A stretch of 64,000 nt of DNA from Clostridium sp. 'deep sea' (GCF_014931565.1 NZ_CP063353.1:3286001-3350000); one strand, 5' to 3'; counted from the first letter of the stretch, positions 45,885-55,198 are shown. The notes: a model not told the origin generated them from the sequence alone. A program made the numbers and translations.

Positions 45885-46247
45885 ATGAATTTAACAAATG
45901 CAGAAATGCTTATAATGAATTTATTATGGAATAACGGTCAATTAAGAGCTAATCAAATTTCAGAATATATGATCGATGAGAAGGGATGGAAGAAAAATAC
46001 AACATACACTTTGATTAATAGATTAGTTAAAAAAGGTGCTATTGAAAAAGTGAATCCAGGATTTTTATGTAGGCCATTAATACAAGTTGAGGAAGCTAGA
46101 ATTAAGGAAACAAGACAATTATTAGATAAAATATATAATGGTTCTTTTAAATTACTCGTTCAGAATTTCATACAAAATGAAGATTTAAGTAAAGATGATA
46201 TTGAAGAGATATTAAAGATGATTGATGAGGTAAAAAAGAATGAGTGA
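45885..46247 (+). CDS. BlaI/MecI-family repressor (cassette 2)
   Basis: The 120-residue protein has the BlaI winged helix (NAEMLIMNLLWNNGQLRANQI, GWKKNTTYTLINRLVKKGAI) and dimerisation tail (LSKDDIEEILKMIDEVKK). It overlaps the M56 gene by 8 bp, so the two are translationally coupled. The Shine-Dalgarno is weak (GAAAGAATGATG). Its promoter carries canonical TACA-TGTA boxes, unlike cassettes 1 and 3, which predicts a distinct DNA specificity. Confidence 0.9.
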   Translation: MNLTNAEMLIMNLLWNNGQLRANQISEYMIDEKGWKKNTTYTLINRLVKKGAIEKVNPGFLCRPLIQVEEARIKETRQLLDKIYNGSFKLLVQNFIQNEDLSKDDIEEILKMIDEVKKNE

Positions 46248-49197
46248 GATTTTTATTAAAATACTTAATTTAAGTATATTAGGTAGTTTTCTTGCATTGG
46301 CAGTATTAATTTTTAGAAGCTTATTTTATAAAAATATTAAAAAAAGTGTATTTTATCTCTTGTGGATTATTGTATTTGTAAAATTGATATGCCCTATAGA
46401 ATTTGGTGTACCAATGAAGGTGGATTTATTTGAATATAATACCACGTTTGGATTACAAGGTACTGATAACAATGCATTTATTAATGAAGAAGTACTGAGT
46501 ATTGATTCAAAAGCAGAGGATAATGCAGGTTTAAAAGAGATATTAAAGAATCAACCAGTTAAAAATAATATGAATCATTACGATGAAACAGTTGTTAAGG
46601 CTATACCAACGAGTAGCTCCTATTCTTTGTTGCAGGTTATTACATATATTTGGTTAAGTGGAGTTATATTGCTCATTGGCATTTTTGTTTTTTCTTACAT
46701 TAAAGGGTATTCAAAATTAAATATACAACTTATTGAGAGTGACAATGAAATATATCGTTTAGTGCAGGGTTCAAATATCAAGTTATATCGAGGGTGTGTT
46801 AATGGACCAATGGTTATTGGTATTTTTAACTCAAAGATTATATTGCCGTATAATCTTAATCAAGATAATAAACTTATTCAATATGCTTTAATCCATGAAA
46901 GACAACATTTAAAATTTTATGATAACACTATAAATGCTATACTGCTATTTATAGTACTGATTCATTGGTTTAACCCTTTGGTTTGGTTATCTTATTATTA
47001 TTTTAAACTTGACATAGAAGGTTTTTGCGATGAACGTGTTATTGCTCAAATTGGCGAGGGTAATAAAACAAATTATGCAGAAGCTATTATTCAATTTGCT
47101 AAAAATGAGCATAAATTATCGCCGTTATATATGTTGGCATTTGGTAAGAAAAATACAAAAAAACGTATAAAAGCAATATTAGCATATAAGTCATGGAAAT
47201 TGCCTTCAGTTATTGCTGCAATTATTATTGTTGCTCTTGTTAGTCTTGGGTTTATGACTCAAAGTGGATCTAATAGTTTTGGTGATGATGTTATAGAGAG
47301 TATTGAAGGTATGAAATCACAGAAAGCTCAATTAAGATTTGTAGCACTAGAGAATACTGATTATAAATTTTATGGAACATCGATATCGGATGGGTTAATA
47401 ACAATAACCAATGGTAAAGATAATAATGATAGATTATTTGGCTTTGCGAATACAAAAGGTGAGGTTGTCATAAAGCCTATTTATTTATCTACGCTTGGTG
47501 GATTTAGTGAAGGTTTAGCTTATGTGATTACTGAAAATAGACAAGCAAAATATATTGATAGCAAAGGGAAAGTTGTTATCGATAAAGTTAAGGGTAAACC
47601 ATTTTATAAGGGAGATATGTTTATAGATGGTTATGCAACGGTACGAACGGAAGAAGGTTCTTATGTGATAGATACAATGGGTCAAGTCATTTTAGAGCCA
47701 ACAGAAGTGAAATATCAATATACTAATCTTGGTAATGGATATTTTCAAAATGCAACATCCACTGTAACGAATGATTTAATTGGTGTTGTAGATATTTATG
47801 GAAATATAATTTATGAAGGTAAAGCAAGGTTTTATGGAATTGGTGACGGGGATACATGCTTTTATACTTTGGACGGAGAAGTTTTTGGTTTGATGGATAC
47901 AAGTAGTATGAAAGTTATAGAAAACCCTTTTTTCTATCCATTGAGTAAATTTAGTAATAATAAGGCTATTGTAGTGACACAAGATAACATCTTTTATATT
48001 ATCAATGAATTAGGAAAAAAAATTGTTAATTTAACAGAAAGGTATTCAGATATTGATCCATCAAAAGTCAGTTCATTAGGGGTTGCTAGATTTGCTTTAG
48101 GATTCACAAATGACAAAGGTGCTATCCTTATTGATGATGCTGGTGATATTATAATCAAGACAGAATATGATTACATAGGTAGCTTTGCAGACGAAAATAG
48201 TCAAATAGCTTTCTGTAAAAAGAATAATAAATACGGGTATATTAATTTAGAAGGTAATGAGTTACTTGAACCTGCTTATGATAGAATTACAAATGGTGAC
48301 GAGGGTAAAGGATTTGTGTTTATGGATCGTAAACCATATGTGTTTAGTTATAGTCAAAGTGACATAGCTACTAGCCCCTATAATATTATTGATGATGCAA
48401 TAGTAAATGAAGTTATTCTAAAAAAAGATTTTACGGGATTGTTTGATGAAGTAATCCATTTAGCAGGATTTTCATCTTCAACTATAGACTATTTTAGAAA
48501 TAGAATGGTTGGAACAACTGTTAATATTACTAAAGATTTATTTGAAATAAATTCTGCTAAAGTTGGTAGTAGTGTTACAATAATTAATCCAAAGTATCGT
48601 TATGTTAATATAGAAATGATAGAAGAAAAAACTCTTGGATGGTCTATAAATGTAGATAATCGTGAGTTTAAAGCCTTCATTCAAGTGTTAAATGACAGTG
48701 GAGAAGCTACTGGTAGTTATTTTGCATTATTTAGTGATTCCCTTTGGTTAGTCAATCTCTCTTGGGATCAAAAAGTTGTGATGAATATACTTGGAATGAC
48801 TGCTAAAGAAAATATGAAGATAAATCAGTATGATACTAATTCATATAACGATGCATCCATGAAAGTTATAGAAGATTCTGTGACTGCTTTTGGTTTGTCT
48901 TTAGAGTTTTCTTATTATGGAGATGATATTGGTGAATATGGACAATGGTATGAATTAGAAAAGTTAGTTGACAATACATGGTGTAAAATTCCTTTGACAG
49001 ATGATGAAGAAATGACATGGGATTCTATTGCCTATGAAGTAGGTAAGAATGAACCTAGAACTGAAAGGGTAGAGTGGTTTGGAGTTTATGGACAATTGAC
49101 ACAAGGGAAATATAGAATTATTAAATTATTTCATGATTTTAGAGAATCAGAAGATTATTCTAAATATTATCTTTCAGCAGAATTTATAATCGACTAG
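46240..49197 (+). CDS. M56 (BlaR1-type) membrane protease with WG-repeat sensor region
   Basis: The 985-residue protein has an M56 domain with H219-E220-x2-H223 (LIHERQHLKFYD) and HWFNPLVWLSYYYFKLDIEGFCDERV. After the last membrane helix (about 325-342) come WG-type repeats (about 390-700): GFANTKGEVVIKPIY, YIDSKGKVVIDKV, VIDTMGQVILEPTE, VDIYGNIIYEGKA and YINLEGNELLEPAYD. A final ~130-residue domain (from about 855) looks like a bacterial Ig-like fold (LEFSYYGDDIGEYGQWYELEK) also found in surface lipoproteins. No penicillin-binding domain. It should sense an extracellular ligand and cleave the overlapping BlaI protein. Confidence 0.87.
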   Translation: MSEIFIKILNLSILGSFLALAVLIFRSLFYKNIKKSVFYLLWIIVFVKLICPIEFGVPMKVDLFEYNTTFGLQGTDNNAFINEEVLSIDSKAEDNAGLKEILKNQPVKNNMNHYDETVVKAIPTSSSYSLLQVITYIWLSGVILLIGIFVFSYIKGYSKLNIQLIESDNEIYRLVQGSNIKLYRGCVNGPMVIGIFNSKIILPYNLNQDNKLIQYALIHERQHLKFYDNTINAILLFIVLIHWFNPLVWLSYYYFKLDIEGFCDERVIAQIGEGNKTNYAEAIIQFAKNEHKLSPLYMLAFGKKNTKKRIKAILAYKSWKLPSVIAAIIIVALVSLGFMTQSGSNSFGDDVIESIEGMKSQKAQLRFVALENTDYKFYGTSISDGLITITNGKDNNDRLFGFANTKGEVVIKPIYLSTLGGFSEGLAYVITENRQAKYIDSKGKVVIDKVKGKPFYKGDMFIDGYATVRTEEGSYVIDTMGQVILEPTEVKYQYTNLGNGYFQNATSTVTNDLIGVVDIYGNIIYEGKARFYGIGDGDTCFYTLDGEVFGLMDTSSMKVIENPFFYPLSKFSNNKAIVVTQDNIFYIINELGKKIVNLTERYSDIDPSKVSSLGVARFALGFTNDKGAILIDDAGDIIIKTEYDYIGSFADENSQIAFCKKNNKYGYINLEGNELLEPAYDRITNGDEGKGFVFMDRKPYVFSYSQSDIATSPYNIIDDAIVNEVILKKDFTGLFDEVIHLAGFSSSTIDYFRNRMVGTTVNITKDLFEINSAKVGSSVTIINPKYRYVNIEMIEEKTLGWSINVDNREFKAFIQVLNDSGEATGSYFALFSDSLWLVNLSWDQKVVMNILGMTAKENMKINQYDTNSYNDASMKVIEDSVTAFGLSLEFSYYGDDIGEYGQWYELEKLVDNTWCKIPLTDDEEMTWDSIAYEVGKNEPRTERVEWFGVYGQLTQGKYRIIKLFHDFRESEDYSKYYLSAEFIID

Positions 49198-49228
49198 TAA
49201 TATGAATAAAGAATATTAAATGATTGGT

Positions 49229-49275
49229 GTAAGCTTCTACAAACTGTTTAGCTATTACAGTAGCTTACGCTTTTT
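49229..49275 (+). terminator. Terminator of cassette 2
   Basis: GTAAGCT (49229-49235) and AGCTTAC (49262-49268) pair around a partly paired interior, followed by GCTTTTTG. Confidence 0.65.
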
Positions 49276-49357
49276 GTGTATTAAAGAAAACTTATACAGT
49301 AATTTAGTTGAACCAATCACTTACATGAGACTACCGTGTAAGTGTGTGGTAACTTAG

Positions 49358-49399
49358 AGAAGGAGAATTTATTAGAAACATTAAATTCTCCTTCTTTTA
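49358..49399. terminator. Second hairpin between facing genes
   Basis: AGAAGGAGAATTTA and TAAATTCTCCTTCT form a perfect 14-bp stem followed by TTTATCC. It lies between cassette 2 and the facing M50 gene; the rest of this 307-bp gap is empty. Confidence 0.55.
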
Positions 49400-49504
49400 T
49401 CCAGATATAAACAATTTCCTTGCTAAATCTACTTAATAATAAAAAGTAGATTAAAAAATGAACATGTCTATAATACGTAGATTTGTGATTAAAAAAATGG
49501 AACC

Positions 49505-50659
49505 TTAGATTTTTACTTCCTTGCTTGTTTGGTCTGAAATATCCATCAATTCTCGTTCCGCCTGAATATCACTTGCATACGGATAGGTTTTTGCACATTC
49601 TTCAAACTTTACTTTAACACGTTCTGCTTTTACAATATTCTTTTCTGATAGTAGGGCATATGAATACTCAGTTCGCAACACAGAAGGAAATGTTTTCATT
49701 GACCTCATGAATTTTTTTATTTTTGGGGTAAATAGCTGTGCCAAAACATCTGATCGGTTTTCGCCAATCAGTTCGCAGTAGACACAGTCACAAACCATTA
49801 AATTACGATGAAGCTCTACAATACCACTTTCAATTTCAAGAAGATGGTTTATGAGTTTATATGCTTGTGCAAAGTTTTGGCTATCTATCATACGGTTACA
49901 AGCAAATACACCCATTACAGCAACCATGCTGTTTTTCATTTTTTCGTCTGATGGAACAGCAAACCATTCATCAGGCATATCTTTAAGTCGTACTGCTTTT
50001 GTGAGTTTTTCATTTACTTTCATTTGCACCCAAAAGGAACGTTGGGCATCAGGGTTGCGACTCAATGCAAAAGCGTTGTAGCCATCATTATCAACTAGCC
50101 CCATTCGTATCGGAACGCCATTCATAATTGCAAAAATAAAGCCAATAGCAGTCATCATTAACATAACTGTAGAAATAAGCGGTACATTTTGAAAAATAAA
50201 GTAAAGGCTAAGAAAAATTAACCCTGTGATAATGTTCATAAATGAGCCACCAAGATTATAGAGCACCACAGGTATTTTGCCATCAACTAGATTGGGCGGA
50301 GCCATAAGGCATTGTCCACCTGTTCCAGCAATAGTAAGTCTTTTAAATTTAATTTGCTTCTTTTCTTTAACCCACATAAAACTCATAATGCGGAAAGAAC
50401 TAAAACTGTATCCGGTCAACAATCCAAATACAAGATGTCCTGCCTCATGAATGATTAAATGAAGAAAGATTGCAATAAACATTACAACTATTAAAGAGAA
50501 ATAGGATAGTAGCTTTTCTCCAAGTGATATATTTTCTGCTGCATTGGAATCCATATAGGTTGCTATTAATAAGCCACATATAGCACCTATAATTATAAAA
50601 AAAGCCATTCCGATGTACTTCTGCCATACAATCTTTTTCTTTTTTGGTTGTTTACTCAT
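49505..50659 (-). CDS. M50-family membrane zinc protease (site-2-protease-like)
   Basis: From the ATG at 50659 (AAAGGGA upstream) the protein has 384 residues. A zinc site H71-E72-A-G-H75 lies in a membrane helix (FLHLIIHEAGHLVFGL), and the second S2P motif NGVPIRMGLVDNDGYNAF has the third ligand aspartate near 205. About six membrane helices precede a ~170-residue helical cytoplasmic tail. M50 enzymes cut membrane-bound regulators after a first cleavage. Its place between M56/BlaI cassettes 2 and 3 suggests a second proteolytic step, but it is transcribed separately from both. Confidence 0.8.
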   Translation of the reverse strand: MSKQPKKKKIVWQKYIGMAFFIIIGAICGLLIATYMDSNAAENISLGEKLLSYFSLIVVMFIAIFLHLIIHEAGHLVFGLLTGYSFSSFRIMSFMWVKEKKQIKFKRLTIAGTGGQCLMAPPNLVDGKIPVVLYNLGGSFMNIITGLIFLSLYFIFQNVPLISTVMLMMTAIGFIFAIMNGVPIRMGLVDNDGYNAFALSRNPDAQRSFWVQMKVNEKLTKAVRLKDMPDEWFAVPSDEKMKNSMVAVMGVFACNRMIDSQNFAQAYKLINHLLEIESGIVELHRNLMVCDCVYCELIGENRSDVLAQLFTPKIKKFMRSMKTFPSVLRTEYSYALLSEKNIVKAERVKVKFEECAKTYPYASDIQAERELMDISDQTSKEVKI

Positions 50660-51077
50660 TTTTATTATCCCTTTCAAAATCCTTATAACGATTTTTGAAC
50701 TATATGTTAAATAATTTTAAGACTGCATGCAGTATTATAACATTTATACAGGATCCTAGTTTATGATATTGTGTCAAATCTAAGTTCGCTGGTAATATAT
50801 GAATTTTACAATAGTAAAGCAATATCTTCAAGAGTACAATTGTAAACATTAATGAATAATTATCCCATTTGTTCTGTGGTATTTTATTGCACTTAAGAAT
50901 GTGACGGAAATACAAGAACAATAAAAACAGCAATTAGTGATTGTATATATTGTTAGTTAAGAAAGCAATTATGACAAAATGCATGGTTTCTTTAAATTTA
51001 AGTAAAGTTTTATTAAATCAATATTGGTGTTTCTGTATTCAAACATTTAACGGTTACAAACTTTATGTAAAATTATA
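50660..51077. other. Divergent intergenic region, no gene seen
   Basis: About 420 AT-rich bases lie between the M50 gene and the cassette 3 promoter. A 77-codon minus-strand frame here has no ribosome site and no recognisable product. I see nothing else. Confidence 0.5.
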
Positions 51078-51135
51078 TTGACATTTTGGTCTATAAGATA
51101 TAGACTTATAGCTGCGGGTCTATAACTTATAGACC
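51078..51135 (+). promoter_or_regulatory. Promoter and operator pair of cassette 3
   Basis: TTGACA (51078-51083) starts the promoter. GGTCTATAAGATATAGAC (51088-51105) fills the spacer and -10, and GGTCTATAACTTATAGACC (51117-51135) lies just after it. The half-site GGTCTA matches the operators of cassette 1. Confidence 0.8.
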
Positions 51136-51148
51136 AAGGGGGTATAAC

Positions 51149-51511
51149 ATGATGGATTATAAACTTACAGAAAGTGAAAAAAAATTTGCGAACTTAATCT
51201 GGGAGAATGAGCCAATTGTTTCAGGTGACCTTGTGAAGTTATCTGAAAAAGATATGAAATGGAAAAAATCCACAACATATACAGTACTGAAGAAGTTATG
51301 TGAAAAGGGCATTTTTCAAAATGAGAAGGCTACCGTTACATCTTTAATTAATAAGGATGAATATAATGCCAAGCAAGGCATACGTTTTGTTGAGGATACC
51401 TTTGGAGGATCCTTACCGAAATTTCTAACAGCTTTTATTAGAACAAAAAAATTAAGTAATCGCCAAGCTGAAGAGTTGAAAAAGTTAATTGATGAACATA
51501 AGGAGGTATAA
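51149..51511 (+). CDS. BlaI/MecI-family repressor (cassette 3)
   Basis: The 120-residue winged-helix protein (EKKFANLIWENEPIVSGDLV, WKKSTTYTVLKKLCEKGIF, and tail SNRQAEELKKLIDEH) belongs to BlaI/MecI. AAGGGGG lies 6 bp before the first ATG; a second ATG follows at once. The stop is 2 bp before the M56 gene. It is closer in the recognition helix to the cassette 1 protein (GWKKSTTYTTIKRL) than to cassette 2, in line with the shared GGTCTA operators. Confidence 0.9.
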   Translation: MMDYKLTESEKKFANLIWENEPIVSGDLVKLSEKDMKWKKSTTYTVLKKLCEKGIFQNEKATVTSLINKDEYNAKQGIRFVEDTFGGSLPKFLTAFIRTKKLSNRQAEELKKLIDEHKEV

Positions 51512-51513
51512 CA

Positions 51514-53115
51514 ATGAGTGATTTGTTTTTTTCTGTTTTAAATATGAGCCTTACTGGAAGCTATGTAATTCTCTTTGTTATATTTATTAGGTTACTACTT
51601 AAAAAAGCTCCAAAGGTTATTTCCTATGCTTTGTGGGCGGTGGTTGCTTTTCGACTTATAATTCCATTCTCATTTGAGAGTATGTTTAGCCTTATGCCGT
51701 GGAATGCAAAAGCTGTGCCAATCCCCCATGATATCATCTATCAGCAAAGTTCACAGATTAATAGTGGGATAGAAGCAGTTGATTCATTTGTAAGTCAATT
51801 GATACCTAAATCGGCTACAGGTGCTAGTATTAATCCATTAAAATTCTATGCAGAAATAGGGACATATATTTGGGTTTTTGGAATTGTAGTCATACTTGCT
51901 TATAGCTACATATCCATTTTGATCTTAAAAAGACAGCTTAAAAGTGCAGAGTTAGTAGAAAACAATATTTTAGAAGCTAAGAATTTGAAAACTCCATTTG
52001 TATTAGGATTAATAAAACCGAAGATTTATTTGCCAGCTGGATTGAACGATGAAGAGAGAAACTATATTTTATTACACGAGCAGACTCATATTCAGAGAAA
52101 AGACAACGTAATAAAAATACTATCATTCTTTATATTAGCTATATATTGGTTTAATCCTCTTGTATGGGTTGCATTTATATTAATGGGCAGAGATATGGAG
52201 CTTTCTTGTGACGAACGAGTACTAAAAAAAATGAATGAAGATAATAAAAAAACGTATGCTAATTTGCTATTATCATTAGCTACGGGAAGTCATATTTTAA
52301 ATGCTACTCCTCTTGCCTTTAGCGAAGGGAATGTAAAAAGGAGGATTAAAAACGTCTTAAACTACAAAAAACCAAGTTTTATGGTCATTTTTTTCTCGAT
52401 CATTATTACAATAGCAATTGGGATTGGGCTTATAACAAACCCAATAAATACTACAAAAATCTCTGATACTAGAGATATTCTAGAGATATCTGAAAAATGG
52501 GCTGAGGAACTTAAAAATCGTGACGGTAAAGCAAGATACGAGCTTATGTCACCTGAATCTAAAGCTGATTATTACAATTCACTTGTTGATATTAATGGTG
52601 AAGAATATCCGTGGGTTATAGGATGTTCAAGTCCATATGTGGTAAGTTATGAAATAAAAGCAAGTGGTACAAGTGCAGTTATTACTTATATTACAGAGAC
52701 ATCTGAGCCTAAAGAATATATCTATCAAGAGCAATTATTTTTTGATAATCAAGGAGGAAAAACTTTTGTAAACAAGTGTAATGTTATAGTATCATATTTG
52801 CGAAAAGATTTATATGAAGAGGCAATTAAGATTCAAAAACAAGTTGAGGAAGGGCATCAGACTTGGCATTTAAGTTCCGAATCGGTAGTGTTAGAATTTG
52901 TTCACAGAGATTTGGGAGTGGAGGGCGGAGAAATTATTTCTTCATCAAGTAATAATGTTGTTTTCAAGAAAACTAATGGGGAGGAAATAAAAATTAAGTT
53001 ATACAGACCTATAAATATTAACAATGGTTTTTTGGCAATTTATGAGTATTCAATTGGTACAACTCATTATATATTGGATGATAATTACTTAGCACCACAA
53101 ACGTTTAGTAATTAG
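51514..53115 (+). CDS. M56 (BlaR1-type) membrane protease with short C-terminal sensor
   Basis: The 533-residue protein has an M56 domain with H188-E189-x2-H192 (LLHEQTHIQRKDN) and YWFNPLVWVAFILMGRDMELSCDERV. A last helix near 290-308 is followed by a ~220-residue extracytoplasmic domain. This begins DTRDILEISEKWAEELKNRDG and WVIGCSSPYVVSYEI, like the small NTF2-like or DUF4829-type domains seen on other M56 proteins. It lacks the BlaR1 penicillin-binding domain. GGAGG lies 6 bp before the ATG. Its target is the BlaI protein encoded 2 bp upstream. Confidence 0.87.
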   Translation: MSDLFFSVLNMSLTGSYVILFVIFIRLLLKKAPKVISYALWAVVAFRLIIPFSFESMFSLMPWNAKAVPIPHDIIYQQSSQINSGIEAVDSFVSQLIPKSATGASINPLKFYAEIGTYIWVFGIVVILAYSYISILILKRQLKSAELVENNILEAKNLKTPFVLGLIKPKIYLPAGLNDEERNYILLHEQTHIQRKDNVIKILSFFILAIYWFNPLVWVAFILMGRDMELSCDERVLKKMNEDNKKTYANLLLSLATGSHILNATPLAFSEGNVKRRIKNVLNYKKPSFMVIFFSIIITIAIGIGLITNPINTTKISDTRDILEISEKWAEELKNRDGKARYELMSPESKADYYNSLVDINGEEYPWVIGCSSPYVVSYEIKASGTSAVITYITETSEPKEYIYQEQLFFDNQGGKTFVNKCNVIVSYLRKDLYEEAIKIQKQVEEGHQTWHLSSESVVLEFVHRDLGVEGGEIISSSSNNVVFKKTNGEEIKIKLYRPININNGFLAIYEYSIGTTHYILDDNYLAPQTFSN

Positions 53116-53243
53116 ACCAAAAAGGTTGTGTTCTAAATGAGTAAATAGTTAAAAATGGCATATCGAAAGATGTATCATTTTCGTATTTTAGAGAATTAAT
53201 ATACAAAGACACCACGAAAATTGTTTAAGTTGTATATCAAAAT

Positions 53244-53272
53244 AAACCAAAGGGGACTGTCCCCTTTGGTTA
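53244..53272. repeat. GGGGACTGTCCCC palindromic repeat, copy 4
   Basis: AACCAAAGGGGAC-T-GTCCCCTTTGGTT is perfect over 13 bp each side. It follows cassette 3 by 130 bp. The rest of 53116-53584 shows no gene. Confidence 0.85.
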
Positions 53273-53584
53273 TTGGTTTTTATTCAAGGTCTGCAACTTC
53301 GTGTTGAAATTTTTGAAATGAACTGCTGGGAATAACTTTCTTATTTTCAAACCTCTATGGGGTCTACAGATAAAAAATATCAACTAACACATTACCTAGT
53401 ACTAAAAATTATATATGGTTATTTATGTGAGAGTAATATATAATTGGTGTTGTGGAGGGTAGTGAGATTTTTACTACTATAACATCATAAGATATTCACA
53501 GCCATATATAACGTAACAACCTACCATACTTGTTCGAAGTCATTGCTATTCTTTTCTTACATATTACAGAAAGAAGCTGTTATA

Positions 53585-54056
53585 ATGAATCTTAAGCAGT
53601 ATACACTTATTAGTGCTTTAGCTTGTAAAGATAAGGATATCGAAAACTGGATTCATAATTTTTTGTGTGGAGAAGGTAATAATAAGCCATTTTCAGATGG
53701 ATTAAAGTTATTTGATAGGCACTATATAGGACCAATAAAAATGCCCTTAAATATGTTTGAAAGATGCTGTGGTTTTGAAGAAAAAATGAAGTTTGCAATT
53801 TCTAAAAAAGGATTCGAAACTAATGTAAATACTATGATAAGTGCAATAAAGAATGGATGGGATGTTCCACCATTAATTATTAATTATTAATTATGCAGAT
53901 GGTAAATTTGAGTTAAATGATGGTAATCATAGATATGAAGCATTAACTAGATGTAATTATAAGCAGTATTACATAATTATTTGGATAACTGAGTATAAAG
54001 ATTTAATAAAGTTTCAAGATAAATATTCTGAGTATTTAAGTAGCGTTTGCAGTTGA
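53585..54056 (+). pseudogene. ParB-like nuclease-domain protein, frameshifted by a 7-bp repeat
   Basis: From ATG 53585 the first frame gives 101 residues to a TAA at 53888: MNLKQYTLISALACKDKD... with FDRHYIGPIKMPLNMFERCCG and GWDVPPLIINY. A second frame then continues YADGKFELNDGNHRYEALTR to TGA 54054-54056. Joined, they make the ParB/Srx-like signature PPLIINYADGKFELNDGNHR. The break is caused by three tandem copies of TAATTAT; two copies would restore the frame. Intact length would be about 154 residues. Relatives may bind nucleotides or DNA; function unknown. Confidence 0.75.
53874..53894 (+). repeat. Three tandem copies of a 7-bp unit inside a coding region
   Basis: TAATTAT occurs at 53874-53880, 53881-53887 and 53888-53894 without mismatch. 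A unit length not divisible by three makes the downstream frame depend on copy number. Confidence 0.9.
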
Positions 54057-54093
54057 AGCAAAGATATAAAAAATTTTAGGGAGGTGAAATGCA

Positions 54094-54330
54094 ATGGAAG
54101 ATAAAGTTAAAGAACTTACCCTTATGCTTTTATATCTTACCTCATGGCAAGAAAATGAATACGGGTTTAAATATACTCGCAGTTGGAAAGGCTATAATTT
54201 TAATATTTTAGATAAATTATATGAACAAGACTATATTGCTGGTAGCAAGAGAGCAAAATCGGTTGGCATTACAGAAGAAGGTATTGAAAAAGCAAGACAG
54301 CTGTTAAAAAAATATGGCATTGAAGAATAG
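54094..54330 (+). CDS. DUF6429 family small protein
   Basis: The 78-residue protein has the DUF6429 pattern: VKELTLMLLYLTSWQENEY, then RSWKGYNFNILDKLYEQDYI and the C-terminal SVGITEEGIEKARQLLKKYG. It resembles a small winged-helix-like fold; function is unknown. GGGAGGTG lies 8 bp before the ATG. It starts 37 bp after the broken ParB-like gene and may have shared its transcript. Confidence 0.82.
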   Translation: MEDKVKELTLMLLYLTSWQENEYGFKYTRSWKGYNFNILDKLYEQDYIAGSKRAKSVGITEEGIEKARQLLKKYGIEE

Positions 54331-54479
54331 CAAATAAGTATACTGATAAATTAGGGTAATATTTGTAAGGAGTAATATTATGTTTTTTCTATTATTTAAT
54401 AACAATCGTTTACGTTAATAAAATCTTTATTGCTTTAGGTCATTTTAAGTCTTTTTGTTGTTTAATAAAGGAGGAAATA

Positions 54480-55139
54480 ATGAATATAAAAGAAAATATT
54501 ATAAAACACTATCTTTCAAATGTATATTTTATTGTGGGTACAGCGTACGCAGGAAAGTCAACAATGTGTAAAATGTTATCAGAAAAATATAAGCTTCATC
54601 ATTGTGAAGAAAACTATAATTCAAATGTTATTTTTAAGATTATTAATATAAAAGATCAACCAAACTTAAGCTATTTTAACACTAAAACTAGCTGGCAGCA
54701 GTATCTTAATCGTACCCCAGATGAATATGAACGCTGGGTTCGTGGTAATTCTGAAGAATTGGTTGGATTTGAGATTGCAGAACTGATTAGAGTTTCGCAA
54801 AAGCAAAAAGTAATTGTTGATACAAATTTGCCCATTGAAATATTAAATGAAATAGCAGATTATCATCAAGTAGCTGTAATGTTGTCACATCCTAAGATAT
54901 CAGCACAAAGATTCTTTGACAGGGAAGACCCTGAAAAATTGTTTCTATTAGATCAAATAAATAAATGTGACAATCCAAGCAAAACATATGATAATTTTGC
55001 TAAGTGTATTGAGCAGATTAATAGAACTGATTATATGAAGTTTAAAGAAAGTAGTTTTTTCACAATTGAAAGAAAAGCAGGATTATGGGCGAGCCAAGAG
55101 GAAACTCTAAAAATACTTGCTCAACATTTTCAGTTGTAA
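54480..55139 (+). CDS. P-loop kinase-like protein
   Basis: The 219-residue protein has an N-terminal Walker A, YFIVGTAYAGKSTMCKML (residues 16-33), and a VIVDTNLPIEI strand (near 111-120) in place of Walker B. This is the layout of small nucleotide/shikimate-kinase-like or chloramphenicol-phosphotransferase-like P-loop enzymes. A lid-type region with DREDPEKLF lies near 145. Substrate is unknown. AAAGGAGG precedes the ATG by 7 bp. A GGGGACTGTCCCC palindrome serves as its terminator. Confidence 0.75.
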   Translation: MNIKENIIKHYLSNVYFIVGTAYAGKSTMCKMLSEKYKLHHCEENYNSNVIFKIINIKDQPNLSYFNTKTSWQQYLNRTPDEYERWVRGNSEELVGFEIAELIRVSQKQKVIVDTNLPIEILNEIADYHQVAVMLSHPKISAQRFFDREDPEKLFLLDQINKCDNPSKTYDNFAKCIEQINRTDYMKFKESSFFTIERKAGLWASQEETLKILAQHFQL

Positions 55140-55161
55140 CTACTGATTATATTAATTAACG

Positions 55162-55198
55162 AAAAAAGCCAAGGGGGACTGTCCCCTTTGGTTTTTTT
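55162..55198 (+). repeat. GGGGACTGTCCCC palindromic repeat, copy 5 (terminator)
   Basis: AAAAAAGCCAAGGGGGAC pairs with GTCCCCTTTGGTTTTTT, giving a stem bracketed by A and T runs. It acts as the terminator of the kinase-like gene 22 bp upstream. Confidence 0.85.

Noticed and set aside
50700-50933. 77-codon minus-strand ORF in the M50-cassette 3 gap
   Set aside because: No ribosome site, no recognisable product, and it lies in AT-rich intergenic DNA.
42434-53115. Beta-lactam resistance locus (three BlaR1/BlaI pairs)
   Set aside because: None of the three M56 proteins has a penicillin-binding sensor domain and no beta-lactamase or alternative PBP gene is present.
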